NCBI GenBank assembly: GCA_029260755.1
Contig: JAJDCQ010000130.1
Coordinates: forward strand, 1 to 54,435
Source: Planctomycetota bacterium
Lineage (GTDB): Bacteria; Planctomycetota; J058; JAJDCQ01
DNA: 54,435 nucleotides
Direction: 5' to 3'
Part shown: positions 16,759 to 25,511 of the stretch, piece after piece
Position numbering within the stretch: position 1 is the first letter of the stretch
Layout: every line of letters starts with the position of its first letter
Made by a program: the position numbers and the translations under genes
Notes under the pieces: model-generated
The model's input: the letters and a program-made list of their open reading frames with translations, nothing else
Told to the model about the DNA's origin: nothing
The model's database searches: none

Positions 16759-17421
16759 ATGGCCGACATCAAGACCGCTCAGTCCGCCCGCACCGACACC
16801 GAGCCGCCCAAGGATTTCCTCGATCAGGCCCGCGAGAACGCGAACGTGATCTTCGCGGGCGCGCTCCTGATCCTCTTCCTCGTCTTCGTGATCCTCTGGC
16901 GCGGCAGCGCCGGGCACGAGCGCGACATGGAGGCGTGGAACGCGATCCGCGAGAGCGACATCTCGATCGCCGGCGCCGAGAACATCTCGTTCGGCCCCGG
17001 ACCCGAGGAGCTCAAGGCGCTCCGCGAGGTCTACCGCGGGACGACGGCCGAGCCGTTCATCCTCCTGCAGTACGGCAACGCCCTCTACAAGCGCGGCAAG
17101 CGCGACGACCTCGAGGAGGCGAAGCAGGTGTTCGCCGACATCGAGAAGCGCTTCCCGAACCATCCGCTCATCGGCGCCGAGGCGAAGAACAGCTCGGCCG
17201 CGATCGCGGGCGAGATCGAGCTCCTCGAGGCGATCGGCGTGAAGGCCGACTCCGACGATGAGCCCGCCGAGGGCTCCGCCGACCTCGGCGACCCCGAGGC
17301 CCCCGAGGCCCCCGAGGGCGGTGCGGCCGAAGACGGCGCCGCGGGCGACGCCGCCGGCGACGGCGCGACCGCCCCGGACGGCGCCGACGACGGCGCCGGT
17401 AGCGACGGAGCCGGTGACTGA
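16759..17421 (+). CDS. Inner-membrane protein with short TPR-like region and acidic tail
   Basis: The protein has 220 residues from ATG 16759; longer upstream starts lack a ribosome-binding site. The cytoplasmic N-terminus (about 1-33) is followed by one transmembrane helix, VIFAGALLILFLVFVILW. A helical region about 60-165 includes LLQYGNALYKRGKRDDLEEA and KRFPNHPLIGAEAK. These resemble the tetratricopeptide arrangement of YfgM/tol-pal-associated proteins. The last 50 residues are a Glu/Asp/Ala/Gly/Pro linker. It is likely an envelope assembly or chaperone-like adaptor. The stop overlaps the start of the pseudouridine synthase gene, so the two are coupled. Confidence 0.65.
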   Translation: MADIKTAQSARTDTEPPKDFLDQARENANVIFAGALLILFLVFVILWRGSAGHERDMEAWNAIRESDISIAGAENISFGPGPEELKALREVYRGTTAEPFILLQYGNALYKRGKRDDLEEAKQVFADIEKRFPNHPLIGAEAKNSSAAIAGEIELLEAIGVKADSDDEPAEGSADLGDPEAPEAPEGGAAEDGAAGDAAGDGATAPDGADDGAGSDGAGD

Positions 17422-18496
17422 GTCGTTCACCGAGGTCGTCCCCGAGGACGACGCCGGAACGCGTCTCGACGCCTTCCTCGCCTCGCGACTCCGTGACGAG
17501 GGTTTCAGCCGCGCGATCGTGCAGCGCGCGATCCGCGACGGACGCGTGCGCGTGGACGGCCAGGTCGAGGGCGGCGCGAAGCGCCGCCTCAAGGCGGGCG
17601 AGGCGGTCGCCGCCGACCTCGTCGCCCCGCCCGCCGACCCCGAGGCGATCCCCGTCGAGGCCGAGGCGATCGACCTCGACGTCGTCCACGAGGACGACCG
17701 CATCGTCGTGGTCGCCAAGCAGGCCGGCCTGACCGTTCACCCAGGAGCGGGGCAGGCGAGCGGAACGCTCGCGAACGCGCTCCGCGCCCGGTGGGGCGCC
17801 GACCTGTCGCTCGTCAACGGCCCGTCCCGGCCGGGGATCGTCCACCGACTCGACCGCGACACGAGCGGCGTCATCGTCGTCGCCCGCGATGACCGCGCCC
17901 ACCACGTCCTCGCGAAGCAGTTCGAGGCTCGGACGACCGAGAAGGAGTACCTCGCGATCGTCGAGGGCAGCCCGCCGCTCGAGGGAGGCGAGGTCGACCT
18001 CCCGATCGCGCGGCACCCGGCCCACCGGATGAAGATGCTCGCGGTGAAGCCCGACCGTCGCGTCCACCCCGACCGCGACCCCGCCGAGCGGGATCGCCGG
18101 CCGGTCCGGGGCGCCCGGAGCGCCCTCACGAGATGGCGGGTCGAGGAGCGGATCGGCCGGACGACCCTGCTCCGCGTCTCGATCCTGACCGGGCGGACGC
18201 ACCAGATCCGGGTCCACCTCGCCGCGATCGGTCTGCCGGTCCTGTGCGACGCGGTCTACGGTCGCCGCGCCGAGCTCCGCCCGCACCAGGTGGCGGCCCT
18301 CGTCGCGCGCGACGCCGCGAGCTTCGAGGCGTCCGATCCGGTGCCGGACGAGGAGCCGCTGCTCCGCCGCCAGGCGCTCCACGCGGCGCGGCTCACCTTC
18401 GATCACCCCGGGACCGGCGAGCGCGTCACGTTCTCCGCGCCGCTGCCCGATGACATGGAAGCCACCCTGCGCGCCCTGCGAGCGGCGGCCGCCTGA
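17414..18496 (+). CDS. RluA/RluD-family 23S rRNA pseudouridine synthase
   Basis: The protein has 360 residues from GTG 17414, which overlaps the upstream stop by eight bases. A longer frame extends to 17258 but is Pro/Arg noise. An N-terminal S4 RNA-binding domain (about 5-75) has TRLDAFLASRL and DGRVRVDG. The catalytic domain carries HRLDRDTSG, whose aspartate is the nucleophile of the RluA class. RTHQIRVHLAAIGLPVLCD follows, as expected. The combination of S4 and RluA points to RluD (helix 69 of 23S rRNA) or a close relative. An Arg/Asp-rich insert around 210-235 is longer than in typical family members. Enzyme class is secure; target site is inferred. Confidence 0.9.
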   Translation: MTESFTEVVPEDDAGTRLDAFLASRLRDEGFSRAIVQRAIRDGRVRVDGQVEGGAKRRLKAGEAVAADLVAPPADPEAIPVEAEAIDLDVVHEDDRIVVVAKQAGLTVHPGAGQASGTLANALRARWGADLSLVNGPSRPGIVHRLDRDTSGVIVVARDDRAHHVLAKQFEARTTEKEYLAIVEGSPPLEGGEVDLPIARHPAHRMKMLAVKPDRRVHPDRDPAERDRRPVRGARSALTRWRVEERIGRTTLLRVSILTGRTHQIRVHLAAIGLPVLCDAVYGRRAELRPHQVAALVARDAASFEASDPVPDEEPLLRRQALHAARLTFDHPGTGERVTFSAPLPDDMEATLRALRAAAA

Positions 18497-18549
18497 GCGG
18501 CCCCGCCCGCGAGCGCGCGGACACCGGTCCGCAACCAGAGGAGAGTCCC

Positions 18550-19857
18550 GTGGACGAGCGACACGACGAGCCCGGCGGCGCGCCGATCCCCTCCGAGCCG
18601 ACGCCGCAGGCGGCGCCCGCGCCGGAGCCTGCCCCGGCGCCGGCCCCCGCGCCGGCGCCGACGCCGGCGGCCCAGCCCGCGCCGCGGGTGCGCGTGCGCA
18701 CCGGACGCGTCGGCGCGGGCGCCGGCGGAGCTGACGTCCGGGTCGGACGCGTCGGCGGCGGCGGAGGCGGCCGGACCGCCCTGTCGGGCTGCCTCGCCCT
18801 GGTCGTCCTGTCGATGGTCGCCATGGGCGTCCTCTTCATGCTGTTCCTCTTCGCCGTGGCGAGCGCCGGCGGTCCCGGCGGCCCGGCCATCGGGTCGCAG
18901 GGACAGCTCCCGCCGGGCGCCGCCACCCTTCGCGAGCGCTACCGGAGCGGGCACGGGAACGACCGGATCGCGCTCATCGGGATCAGCGGCGTCATCATGG
19001 GCAGCGACGGGAGCGGCGGCGCCGTGATCCCCGGCGCCGGCGACCTCGTGACGCGGGTCCGGCTCCAGCTCGCCCGCGCCGCGGTCGACGACAGCGTCAA
19101 GGCGATCGTCCTCGACATCGACAGCCCCGGCGGCGGCGTCACCGCGAGCGACCTGATCTGGCGGCTCATCGAGGAGTTCAAGACGACCACGAAGAAGCCG
19201 GTCGTCGCCGCGATGGGCAGCGTCGCGGCGAGCGGCGGCTACTACGTGGCGGTGCCGGCCGACCACATCGTCGCCCAGGAGACGACCATCACGGGCAGCA
19301 TCGGCGTGATCATGTCGCCCCTCGTCCCGCTCAACTTCGGGAAGTGGCTCGAGGAACGAAACATCGAGCACGTCGCCATCACGAGCGGCCCGAACAAGAA
19401 CATGCTCGACCCGTTCATGCCGATGGACGGCGAGGTCGGCCAGGAGCACCGCAAGATCCTCCAGGGGATGGTCGACGACATGTACGGCCGGTTCGTCGAG
19501 GTGATCGTCCTCGGCCGCAAGGACCAGGGGCTCGACGAGCCGACCGTCCGCCGGATCGGCGACGGCCGGATCTACTCGGCGAAGCAGGCGCTCGAGAACA
19601 AGATGATCGACGAGATCGGTTATCTCGATGACGCGATCGCGAAGGCCGAGGAGCTCGCGAAGATCCCGAACGCGACGGCGTTCCGGTACATCCGCGAGCC
19701 GACGCTGGCGGACCTCTTCGGGATCCAGATGGGGATCGGGCAGCCGCAGCAGTCGCGGGCGGCGATCCGGGTGGAGGTCGATCCGCAGGCGCTTCTCGAG
19801 GCGAGCACGCCGCGGATGTGGTATCTGTGGGCTCCGGGGATGTCGGGCGGGCGGTAG
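18550..19857 (+). CDS. sppA: Signal peptide peptidase SppA (short, single-domain type)
   Basis: The protein has 435 residues from GTG 18550, preceded by AGAGGAGAG. The first 75 residues are a Pro/Ala repeat (PAPAPAPAPA) followed by Arg/Gly-rich sequence. A transmembrane helix, LALVVLSMVAMGVLFMLFLF, comes next. The ClpP-fold protease domain then has LDIDSPGGGV, the nucleophile serine in SVAASGGYY, GSIGV, and the general-base lysine in TSGPNKNML, so the Ser/Lys dyad is complete. It degrades leftover signal peptides in the cytoplasmic membrane. It is the third gene of the operon starting at 16759. The long disordered N-terminal extension is unusual for the family. Confidence 0.92.
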   Translation: MDERHDEPGGAPIPSEPTPQAAPAPEPAPAPAPAPAPTPAAQPAPRVRVRTGRVGAGAGGADVRVGRVGGGGGGRTALSGCLALVVLSMVAMGVLFMLFLFAVASAGGPGGPAIGSQGQLPPGAATLRERYRSGHGNDRIALIGISGVIMGSDGSGGAVIPGAGDLVTRVRLQLARAAVDDSVKAIVLDIDSPGGGVTASDLIWRLIEEFKTTTKKPVVAAMGSVAASGGYYVAVPADHIVAQETTITGSIGVIMSPLVPLNFGKWLEERNIEHVAITSGPNKNMLDPFMPMDGEVGQEHRKILQGMVDDMYGRFVEVIVLGRKDQGLDEPTVRRIGDGRIYSAKQALENKMIDEIGYLDDAIAKAEELAKIPNATAFRYIREPTLADLFGIQMGIGQPQQSRAAIRVEVDPQALLEASTPRMWYLWAPGMSGGR

Positions 19858-19898
19858 ATCGTGTTCGGACGCCGGGGGGCGGTTGCTGAATCGGGTTA

Positions 19899-20033
19899 CG
19901 ATCCACAGATTACACAGATTACACAGATTACGAGTTGCCGAAGGCGACCATCCCTTTCAGGCCGGCACAGCGTTCCGGCAGGGACTCCGAGCCGCCCGCG
20001 GCAATCTGTGTAATCTGTGTAATCTGTGGATCG
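19899..20033. repeat. Perfect 31-bp inverted repeat, CACAGATTA family (copy 1)
   Basis: The left arm 19899-19929 starts CGATCCACAGATTA and iterates CACAGATTA. The right arm 20003-20033 is its exact complement. The 73-base loop begins with GAGTTGCCGAAGGCGA and ends with CGCCCGCGGC, both of which recur in the copy at 39501-39649. The element sits between sppA and the sigma-factor gene, 110 bases ahead of its start. Confidence 0.9.
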
Positions 20034-20143
20034 TTAACCGTTAACGGCAGTTGCTCGGCATGTCTGAGCCCTCTGTCCCGACAATTCTTCGGACCATCCC
20101 CCCAACCCCCCGTCATCCCCTCGGAAGCCCAAACCGGGGCGAC

Positions 20144-20698
20144 ATGAACGAGCAGACGGACGCCGAACTCGCCGCCCAGGCGGCGGCTGGCAACCGCGAC
20201 GCGTTCGCGGGGCTGGTGGAGCGTCACGCCCGGATCGTCCATGCCGTCGCGCTCGCCCGCACCGGTGATGCGGATGCGGCCGACGAGGTGGCTCAGCGCG
20301 CGCTCGTGAAGGCGTTCTGCTCCATCGCGTCGCTCCGCGATCCCGAGCGCGTTCGGGGCTGGCTTCTGTCGATCGTCCGGACGTCGGCGATCGACTGGCA
20401 CCGGGAGAAGCGGAGACTTCCCGTGGTGAGTGACCAGCCCGACCTGATCGCCGTCGCCCCGGACCCCGTTCGGGATCCGGACGAGTCGAGCAAGACCGAG
20501 CAGGTGCTCGGCGCGCTCGACTCGGCGCCCGAGATCTACCGCGAGCCGATCGTGCTCCACTACCTCGAGGGGATGCCCTACGCCGCGATCGCGGAGACCC
20601 TCGGGGTGGAGCGCACGACCGTCCGCAGCCGGATCTACGAGGGCAAGCGGTGGCTGCGTCGAAAGCTGGGCGCGGGCTTCGAGGAGGTGGATCGATGA
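20144..20698 (+). CDS. ECF-family RNA polymerase sigma factor
   Basis: The protein has 184 residues from ATG 20144; the frame is open upstream, but conservation begins at NEQTDAELAAQAAAGNRDAF. Sigma region 2 (about 15-85) includes DADAADEVAQRALVKAF and VRGWLLSIVRTSAIDW. Region 4 (about 125-175) has REPIVLHYLEGMPYAAIAE and a helix-turn-helix ending RTTVRSRIYEGKRWLRRKL. It lacks the intervening region 3, as ECF factors do. It directs core polymerase to a dedicated set of promoters when released from an anti-sigma factor. The stop overlaps the next ATG as ATGA, and that gene encodes a zinc-finger anti-sigma domain, so the pair is a coupled sigma/anti-sigma unit. The inducing signal is unknown. 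Confidence 0.92.
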   Translation: MNEQTDAELAAQAAAGNRDAFAGLVERHARIVHAVALARTGDADAADEVAQRALVKAFCSIASLRDPERVRGWLLSIVRTSAIDWHREKRRLPVVSDQPDLIAVAPDPVRDPDESSKTEQVLGALDSAPEIYREPIVLHYLEGMPYAAIAETLGVERTTVRSRIYEGKRWLRRKLGAGFEEVDR

Positions 20699-23361
20699 GC
20701 GACCATCCGAGAGACGACGAGCAGCTCCCCGAGGCGTGCGCGCGGGTCCGGCCGATGCTGACCGAGCTCGATGCGGGCGACCTCGAGGCGGACGAGCGGG
20801 CCGAGGCCGAGAGCCACCTGGAAGGGTGCGCCGACTGCCGCGGCTTCCACGCCGAGGAGGGCCGCTTCGACGGCCTCCTCCGCGGGGCGCTCGAGCCGGC
20901 GCGGGCGCGGCCCGACCTCGTGGCGCGGTCACTCCAGCGAGTCGATGAGAACGCCTCTTCTCCCGGAGCCTCGAGCCAGACGAGCGGCGGCGCCAGCGGC
21001 GTCGCGGCAGAGCCCGAGCGAAACGAGGAGCGCGGGATGAGCGACACGACCAGCCCCACGGGGCAGAACCAGGGGCAGAACCAGACGCCGGCGGTGGCCC
21101 GGCCCGCGAAGGCCGGCGGTGGCGGCCTCGGAGCCGTCGCGTTGGTGGCCGGAGTCCTGATCATCGGCGGCGTCGGCGTCCTGGGGATCGCGATGAGCGG
21201 ACGCGGCGGCGCGGCCAACGAGGCGACCGACGTCGCGCGCGCCGAGGAGAAAGCAGTTCTTCTGCTCAAGACCGCGGCCGGACACAAGGGAAAGGGCGAG
21301 GTCGAGGAGGCACGTCGGCAGTACGAAGAGGTGATCCGCACCGCCCCCGACAGTCAGTGGGCCCGGGTGGCCGAGTCCCACCTCGCGCAGGCCTCCGGAG
21401 GCGCCAGCGACGGCCGGAGCCTCGACCAGAGTGGGGCCAACGCGGGGTCCGCGACCGGCGACATGGCCGGGATCGCCACGACGACCGCCGACGCGCCCGA
21501 CGGTCTCGCCGCCGCGGAGTCGCGCCCCGCCGACGGGCCGATGATCGTCGCGCCGGTCGCCCCGCCCGAGGAGGGCTCCGGCTCGCCGGCCCTCACCGGA
21601 CGCGGCCCGAGCGGGTCCGGGAGCTCGATGGGCGGCGGCGGCGCGACCGCGCCGAGCGCCGATCGGGCCACCACCCTCGAGGCGGAGGCGCCCGGCGGCG
21701 GCAGCAGCCGCCCCGCGCCCCGTCCGCCGATGGACCCCGCGTCGCGCCGTCCGGCGCCGTCCCGGGAGTCGGCGCCCGGTCCGGCCCAGCCCGGCCGCGT
21801 CGCGGGCGGCCTCACGCCGGCGCACTCGCCCAAGCCCGGCGACCACGCCAACACGCCTCCGCCCGAGCCCGAGCCGGCCCCGGCCGAGAACAAGCCCGAG
21901 GCGACCGGCGCCACGACGCCGACCACGGGTGACGACGGCGAGCCCGTCGACCCCGACCCCGAGACGCCCGAGGACGAGCCGACCGACACGGTCGCGCCCG
22001 AGACGGTGCCGGTCTTCAAGACGAAGTGGCTCAGCAACGACGAGAGCATGAGCACGGCGACCGCGCAGCGGCTGCTCTACATGCTCGAGCGCAACGCCCT
22101 CCCGAGCCCCGACCAGTGCAAGCCGCACGAGATGCTCAACTACTACGACTTCTCGTGGGAGAGCAAGCGGGAGCAGGGACCGTTCAACGTCTCGCTCGCC
22201 GTGCAGCCGGCCGACCTCGAGTGGGCGCGGATCAAGTACGGTCGCCAGCCGTTCCCCGAGGGCAAGACCCTCGTCCACGTCGCCTACCAGATCGAGGCGC
22301 CCCTCGCCCCGCTCCCGCAGCGGCGCAACTGGAACCTCACCTTCGTCGTCGATGTCTCGGGCTCGATGAGCTCCGAGAGCAAGATGGACTTCACCAAGCG
22401 CGGCCTCGGCAAGATCTGGCACAACCTGAAGAAGGGCGATGTCGTCAGCCTGGTCGCGTTCAGCAACCAGGCCTGGACGGTCGCCGACGGCCTGAAGGCC
22501 GGCGAGCCGGGCGCCGACGCGGCGTTCGCCGACGCCGTGGCGAAGCTCGCCCCGCGCGGCGGCACGAACCTCAAGAGCGGCCTCGACCTCGCCTACGAGC
22601 TCGGCTGGAAGCACTTCGACGCCGAGCACGAGAACCGCGTCGTCATGCTGACCGACGCGAACACCAACATGGGCGACGTGAACCTCGACTCGATCGCCGA
22701 GGCGAGCCGCCGCATGGACGGCGACGGCCTTCGCTTCTCGGGCGTCGGCGTCGGCATGAGCTTCAACGGCCAGCTCCTCGACGCCATGAGCGAGCGCGGC
22801 CGCGGGGCGTACGTCTTCCTCGGCTCCGAGCGCTACGTCGACACCCTGTTCGGCGAGCTCTTCGACAGCCTCGTCGAGCCGGTCGCCTTCGACATGCGGA
22901 TCAAGATGGAGTACCCGGCGGCCTGGGAGTCGGCCGGCTTCTACGGCGAGCAGAGCAGCGCGGTGAAGAGCGAGGTGCAGAGCTTCCACTTCTTCACCGG
23001 CAGCAGCCAGCTCTACCTGTCGGACTTCTGGGTGCCGAACGAGCTGATCAGCCGCGGCAAGATCGACGGCGAGATGAAGTTCTCGATCGAGCACGTGCCC
23101 GCCGGCGAGGACCTCGGCAAGGTCGTCACCCTGTCCGAGAGCTGGGCGCTCCCCGGCGCGAGCACCAAGAGCGAGCCGCTCCTCTACAAGGCGCTCCTCG
23201 CCCACAGCCTCGCCGCGTCGATCGCCGACGGCACCGTCTACACCCCGCTCTTCGGCCAGACGGGCGACTACTTCGAGAGCAAGAAGATCGTCGACCACGA
23301 CAGCCAGACCGACGAGCTGATGGGCATGCTCCGGACGATGCGGAAGATGACGGGGCAGTAG
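20695..23361 (+). CDS. Anti-sigma zinc-finger / transmembrane / von Willebrand A fusion protein
   Basis: The protein has 888 residues from ATG 20695, coupled to the sigma gene. Residues 1-90 resemble a zinc-binding anti-sigma domain with HLEGCADCRGFH near 41. One transmembrane helix (about 147-167, ALVAGVLIIGGVGVLGIAM) is followed by a short TPR-like stretch (KTAAGHKGKGEVEEARRQYE). A 200-residue Pro/Gly/Ser linker comes next. The YfbK-type N-terminal region includes LLYMLERNALPSPDQC. A vWA domain then has an intact MIDAS, DVSGSMSSES near 551, and a YfbK-type C-terminal part. The plan suggests an envelope vWA sensor joined directly to a cytoplasmic anti-sigma domain. An internal ATG at 21037 with its own ribosome-binding site could also yield the second half alone. 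Confidence 0.85.
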   Translation: MSDHPRDDEQLPEACARVRPMLTELDAGDLEADERAEAESHLEGCADCRGFHAEEGRFDGLLRGALEPARARPDLVARSLQRVDENASSPGASSQTSGGASGVAAEPERNEERGMSDTTSPTGQNQGQNQTPAVARPAKAGGGGLGAVALVAGVLIIGGVGVLGIAMSGRGGAANEATDVARAEEKAVLLLKTAAGHKGKGEVEEARRQYEEVIRTAPDSQWARVAESHLAQASGGASDGRSLDQSGANAGSATGDMAGIATTTADAPDGLAAAESRPADGPMIVAPVAPPEEGSGSPALTGRGPSGSGSSMGGGGATAPSADRATTLEAEAPGGGSSRPAPRPPMDPASRRPAPSRESAPGPAQPGRVAGGLTPAHSPKPGDHANTPPPEPEPAPAENKPEATGATTPTTGDDGEPVDPDPETPEDEPTDTVAPETVPVFKTKWLSNDESMSTATAQRLLYMLERNALPSPDQCKPHEMLNYYDFSWESKREQGPFNVSLAVQPADLEWARIKYGRQPFPEGKTLVHVAYQIEAPLAPLPQRRNWNLTFVVDVSGSMSSESKMDFTKRGLGKIWHNLKKGDVVSLVAFSNQAWTVADGLKAGEPGADAAFADAVAKLAPRGGTNLKSGLDLAYELGWKHFDAEHENRVVMLTDANTNMGDVNLDSIAEASRRMDGDGLRFSGVGVGMSFNGQLLDAMSERGRGAYVFLGSERYVDTLFGELFDSLVEPVAFDMRIKMEYPAAWESAGFYGEQSSAVKSEVQSFHFFTGSSQLYLSDFWVPNELISRGKIDGEMKFSIEHVPAGEDLGKVVTLSESWALPGASTKSEPLLYKALLAHSLAASIADGTVYTPLFGQTGDYFESKKIVDHDSQTDELMGMLRTMRKMTGQ
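21025..21039 (+). promoter_or_regulatory. Ribosome-binding site and possible internal start within the anti-sigma/vWA gene
   Basis: GAGGAG at 21025-21030 lies six bases before an in-frame ATG at 21037 (encoding MSDTTSPTGQ). Use of this start would give a protein of 774 residues with the transmembrane and vWA parts but without the zinc-finger domain. It is located between the zinc finger and the membrane helix. Confidence 0.35.
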
Positions 23362-23398
23362 CTCGTAGCCCTCGAGACCCAGCACGAGAATCGGGATC

Positions 23399-23427
23399 GA
23401 GCCCGCGACGACCTCCGTCGCGGGCTC
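23399..23427. terminator. Bidirectional hairpin terminator between convergent genes
   Basis: A perfect 12-bp stem, GAGCCCGCGACG at 23399-23410 and its complement at 23416-23427, with a 5-base loop. It fills most of the 69-base gap between the anti-sigma/vWA gene and the Kelch kinase gene. Confidence 0.7.
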
Positions 23428-23430
23428 GTC

Positions 23431-25452
23431 TCATTGGCCCCCGCGATACTCCCAGACATCCCTCAGGAGCTGGCCGTCCCGCTCGCCGCCGAAGAGCACC
23501 GCGACGCCGCGACGCTCATCGAAGACGAACGATGCGTACGCGCGAGGCGCCATCGGCGGATCGGGAAGCTGGACCCAGGCGCCGGAGGGACGTCGGAGCC
23601 AGAGTCCTCCCTCGAGTCGGGAGTCGCCGCCCCGCAGCGGGACGTGCCCGCCGAGGAGCAGCTGCCCCTCCGGCGTCGTGGCGAGGCCCGGCGAGGCTCG
23701 CCCGGACGGCCAGGCCTCGCCGGCCCGGCGCTCGCTCGGCGACCAGCGCCCGTCCTGCCAGGTCCAGAGGTCGTCGAGCGGCTTGAGCCCCTGGGCGCCT
23801 CCGAAGACCGCGAGGCGCCCTTCCGCGTCGAAGGCGCTCGCGAACTTCCCTCGCGGCTTCGGGCTGGCGTCGTCGGTCCCCGAGAGCCGCTCCCAGCGCC
23901 GATCCTCGCCGTACCAGGCCCAGACGTCGCTCGTCCGCGGCCTCGGCCCGGCCGGGTCTCCGCCCACGACGATCACGCGACGGTTCGCGCGGTCGTAGGA
24001 CGCGGTGTGCCACGTGAGCGGTCCCGGGTCCTCCGCGGATGGCACCCAGGATCCGTCCGGCGCCGTCCGCCACCGACTCTCGTGGCGCTCCCAGACGCGT
24101 CCATCCCACTCCCACACATCGGCGCTCGCGGTCTTCGAGTCCGTCTTCCCGGCGAACACGAAGAGGCGACCACGCCCCTCGTCCCACGCCGCCGCGGCGC
24201 CGTAGCGCGCCAGCCCCGGGGGCGGATCGCGGTCGAGCGGCTCCCAGCTCGCGCCGTCCCAGGCCCAGAGATCGCCGACGGCGACGACGTCGTCGCCGAC
24301 CCGGCACCGTCCCCCGAAGATCAGCACGCGCTCGCCGTCGAACACGCTCGCGTGGATCTCCCGCCCGGCCGGAGCCTCCCCCTCGGGGGCGATCGGTCCG
24401 ATCCACGACCGCGGCGGGATCGCGGGCGGAGGCTCGGGCAGCACCTCCGACGCGACGTCGGGCGGGCGCTCGTCTCGGCTCGGCCCGGTCGCCGGCCCGG
24501 GATCACCCTGGAAGACGCCGGAGAGCGCCGCGACGCCCGCGAGCGCCGCGCTCGCGGCGAGCGCCACGGCGACCCCGACCCCGGCGCGTCGCCGCGCGGC
24601 GCGCGCGGCCCGCCCGACGTGCTTCCCGGCGCGCTCGGCATCGAGCCAGCGGCGGAGGTCGACGGCCAGCTCCATCGCGGTCGGACGGTCAGCGGCGGTG
24701 CGCGCGAGCGATCGGTCGCAGATCGCGACCAGCTCTCGATCCAGGTCGCCGCGGTGCGAGCCGACCGAGTCGGGCGAGCGCTGCACGATCGCCGAGGCGA
24801 TCTCGATCGCCGAGCCGACGAACGGCGCGCGCCCGGTCAGGAGGGCGTAGAGGGTCGCGCCGAGCCCGTAGACGTCGGCCGGCGGACCGATCGCGCGCGG
24901 GTCGCCGTCGATCTGCTCGGGGGCCATGAACTCGGGCGTGCCGAGCAGTTGCCCCGTTCGCGTGAGATGCTCGTTCGCCGTCAGGTCCTTCGCCAGGCCG
25001 AAGTCGGTGAGGAGCGGCGCGCCGTCCGACGCTCTCAGGATCACGTTCGCCGGCTTGAGGTCGCGGTGCAGGACGCGCCGATCGTGGGCGTAGGCGAGCG
25101 CCCGGGCGATCGGCTCGATCGCCGCGACCGCGGCCTCGGCCGCCATCGGGCCCTCCCGTTCGAGGAAGGCGTCGAGCGACTCGCCGTCGACGAGGTCCAT
25201 CGCCATGAACGGACCGGTCTGATCGAAGCCGGCGTGCTGGACGTGCACGATGTTCGGATGGGCGAGGCTCGCCGCGGTGCGCGCCTCGGTGAGGAACCGC
25301 GCGACGAGCTGCTCGCTCGCCCCGTCCGAGCGCAGGCGCTTCAGGGCGACCTCGGTGCCGAGGGTCAGATGCCGGGCGCGGTAGACGACGCCCATGCCGC
25401 CGCGGCCGAGCACTCCGATGATCTCGTAGTCGCCGATGCGCCGCTCGGTCAC
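23431..25452 (-). CDS. Membrane-anchored Ser/Thr protein kinase with Kelch beta-propeller
   Basis: The protein has 673 residues from GTG 25450-25452. The kinase domain (about 8-270) has LGRGGMGVVY, VALKRL, HRDLKPAN, DFGLAKD and LTRTGQLLGTPEFMAPEQ; all catalytic residues are present. A transmembrane helix lies around 288-310 (VGVAVALAASAALAGVAAL). The C-terminal 300 residues contain repeated Kelch units such as LWAWDGASWEPL, VWEWDGRVWERH and LWTWQDGRWSPS, each near a GG pair (VFGGAQG, VVGGDP). They should form a beta propeller outside the cytoplasm that binds a protein or sugar ligand. The App1-like gene lies 60 bases upstream on the same strand and may be cotranscribed with it. Confidence 0.9.
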   Translation of the reverse strand: MTERRIGDYEIIGVLGRGGMGVVYRARHLTLGTEVALKRLRSDGASEQLVARFLTEARTAASLAHPNIVHVQHAGFDQTGPFMAMDLVDGESLDAFLEREGPMAAEAAVAAIEPIARALAYAHDRRVLHRDLKPANVILRASDGAPLLTDFGLAKDLTANEHLTRTGQLLGTPEFMAPEQIDGDPRAIGPPADVYGLGATLYALLTGRAPFVGSAIEIASAIVQRSPDSVGSHRGDLDRELVAICDRSLARTAADRPTAMELAVDLRRWLDAERAGKHVGRAARAARRRAGVGVAVALAASAALAGVAALSGVFQGDPGPATGPSRDERPPDVASEVLPEPPPAIPPRSWIGPIAPEGEAPAGREIHASVFDGERVLIFGGRCRVGDDVVAVGDLWAWDGASWEPLDRDPPPGLARYGAAAAWDEGRGRLFVFAGKTDSKTASADVWEWDGRVWERHESRWRTAPDGSWVPSAEDPGPLTWHTASYDRANRRVIVVGGDPAGPRPRTSDVWAWYGEDRRWERLSGTDDASPKPRGKFASAFDAEGRLAVFGGAQGLKPLDDLWTWQDGRWSPSERRAGEAWPSGRASPGLATTPEGQLLLGGHVPLRGGDSRLEGGLWLRRPSGAWVQLPDPPMAPRAYASFVFDERRGVAVLFGGERDGQLLRDVWEYRGGQ

Positions 25453-25511
25453 GATCGCCCGTCCCGCTCCTCGTTCTGGGCCGCCCGCGCCCCGACGGCG
25501 GGGCCCACCAC

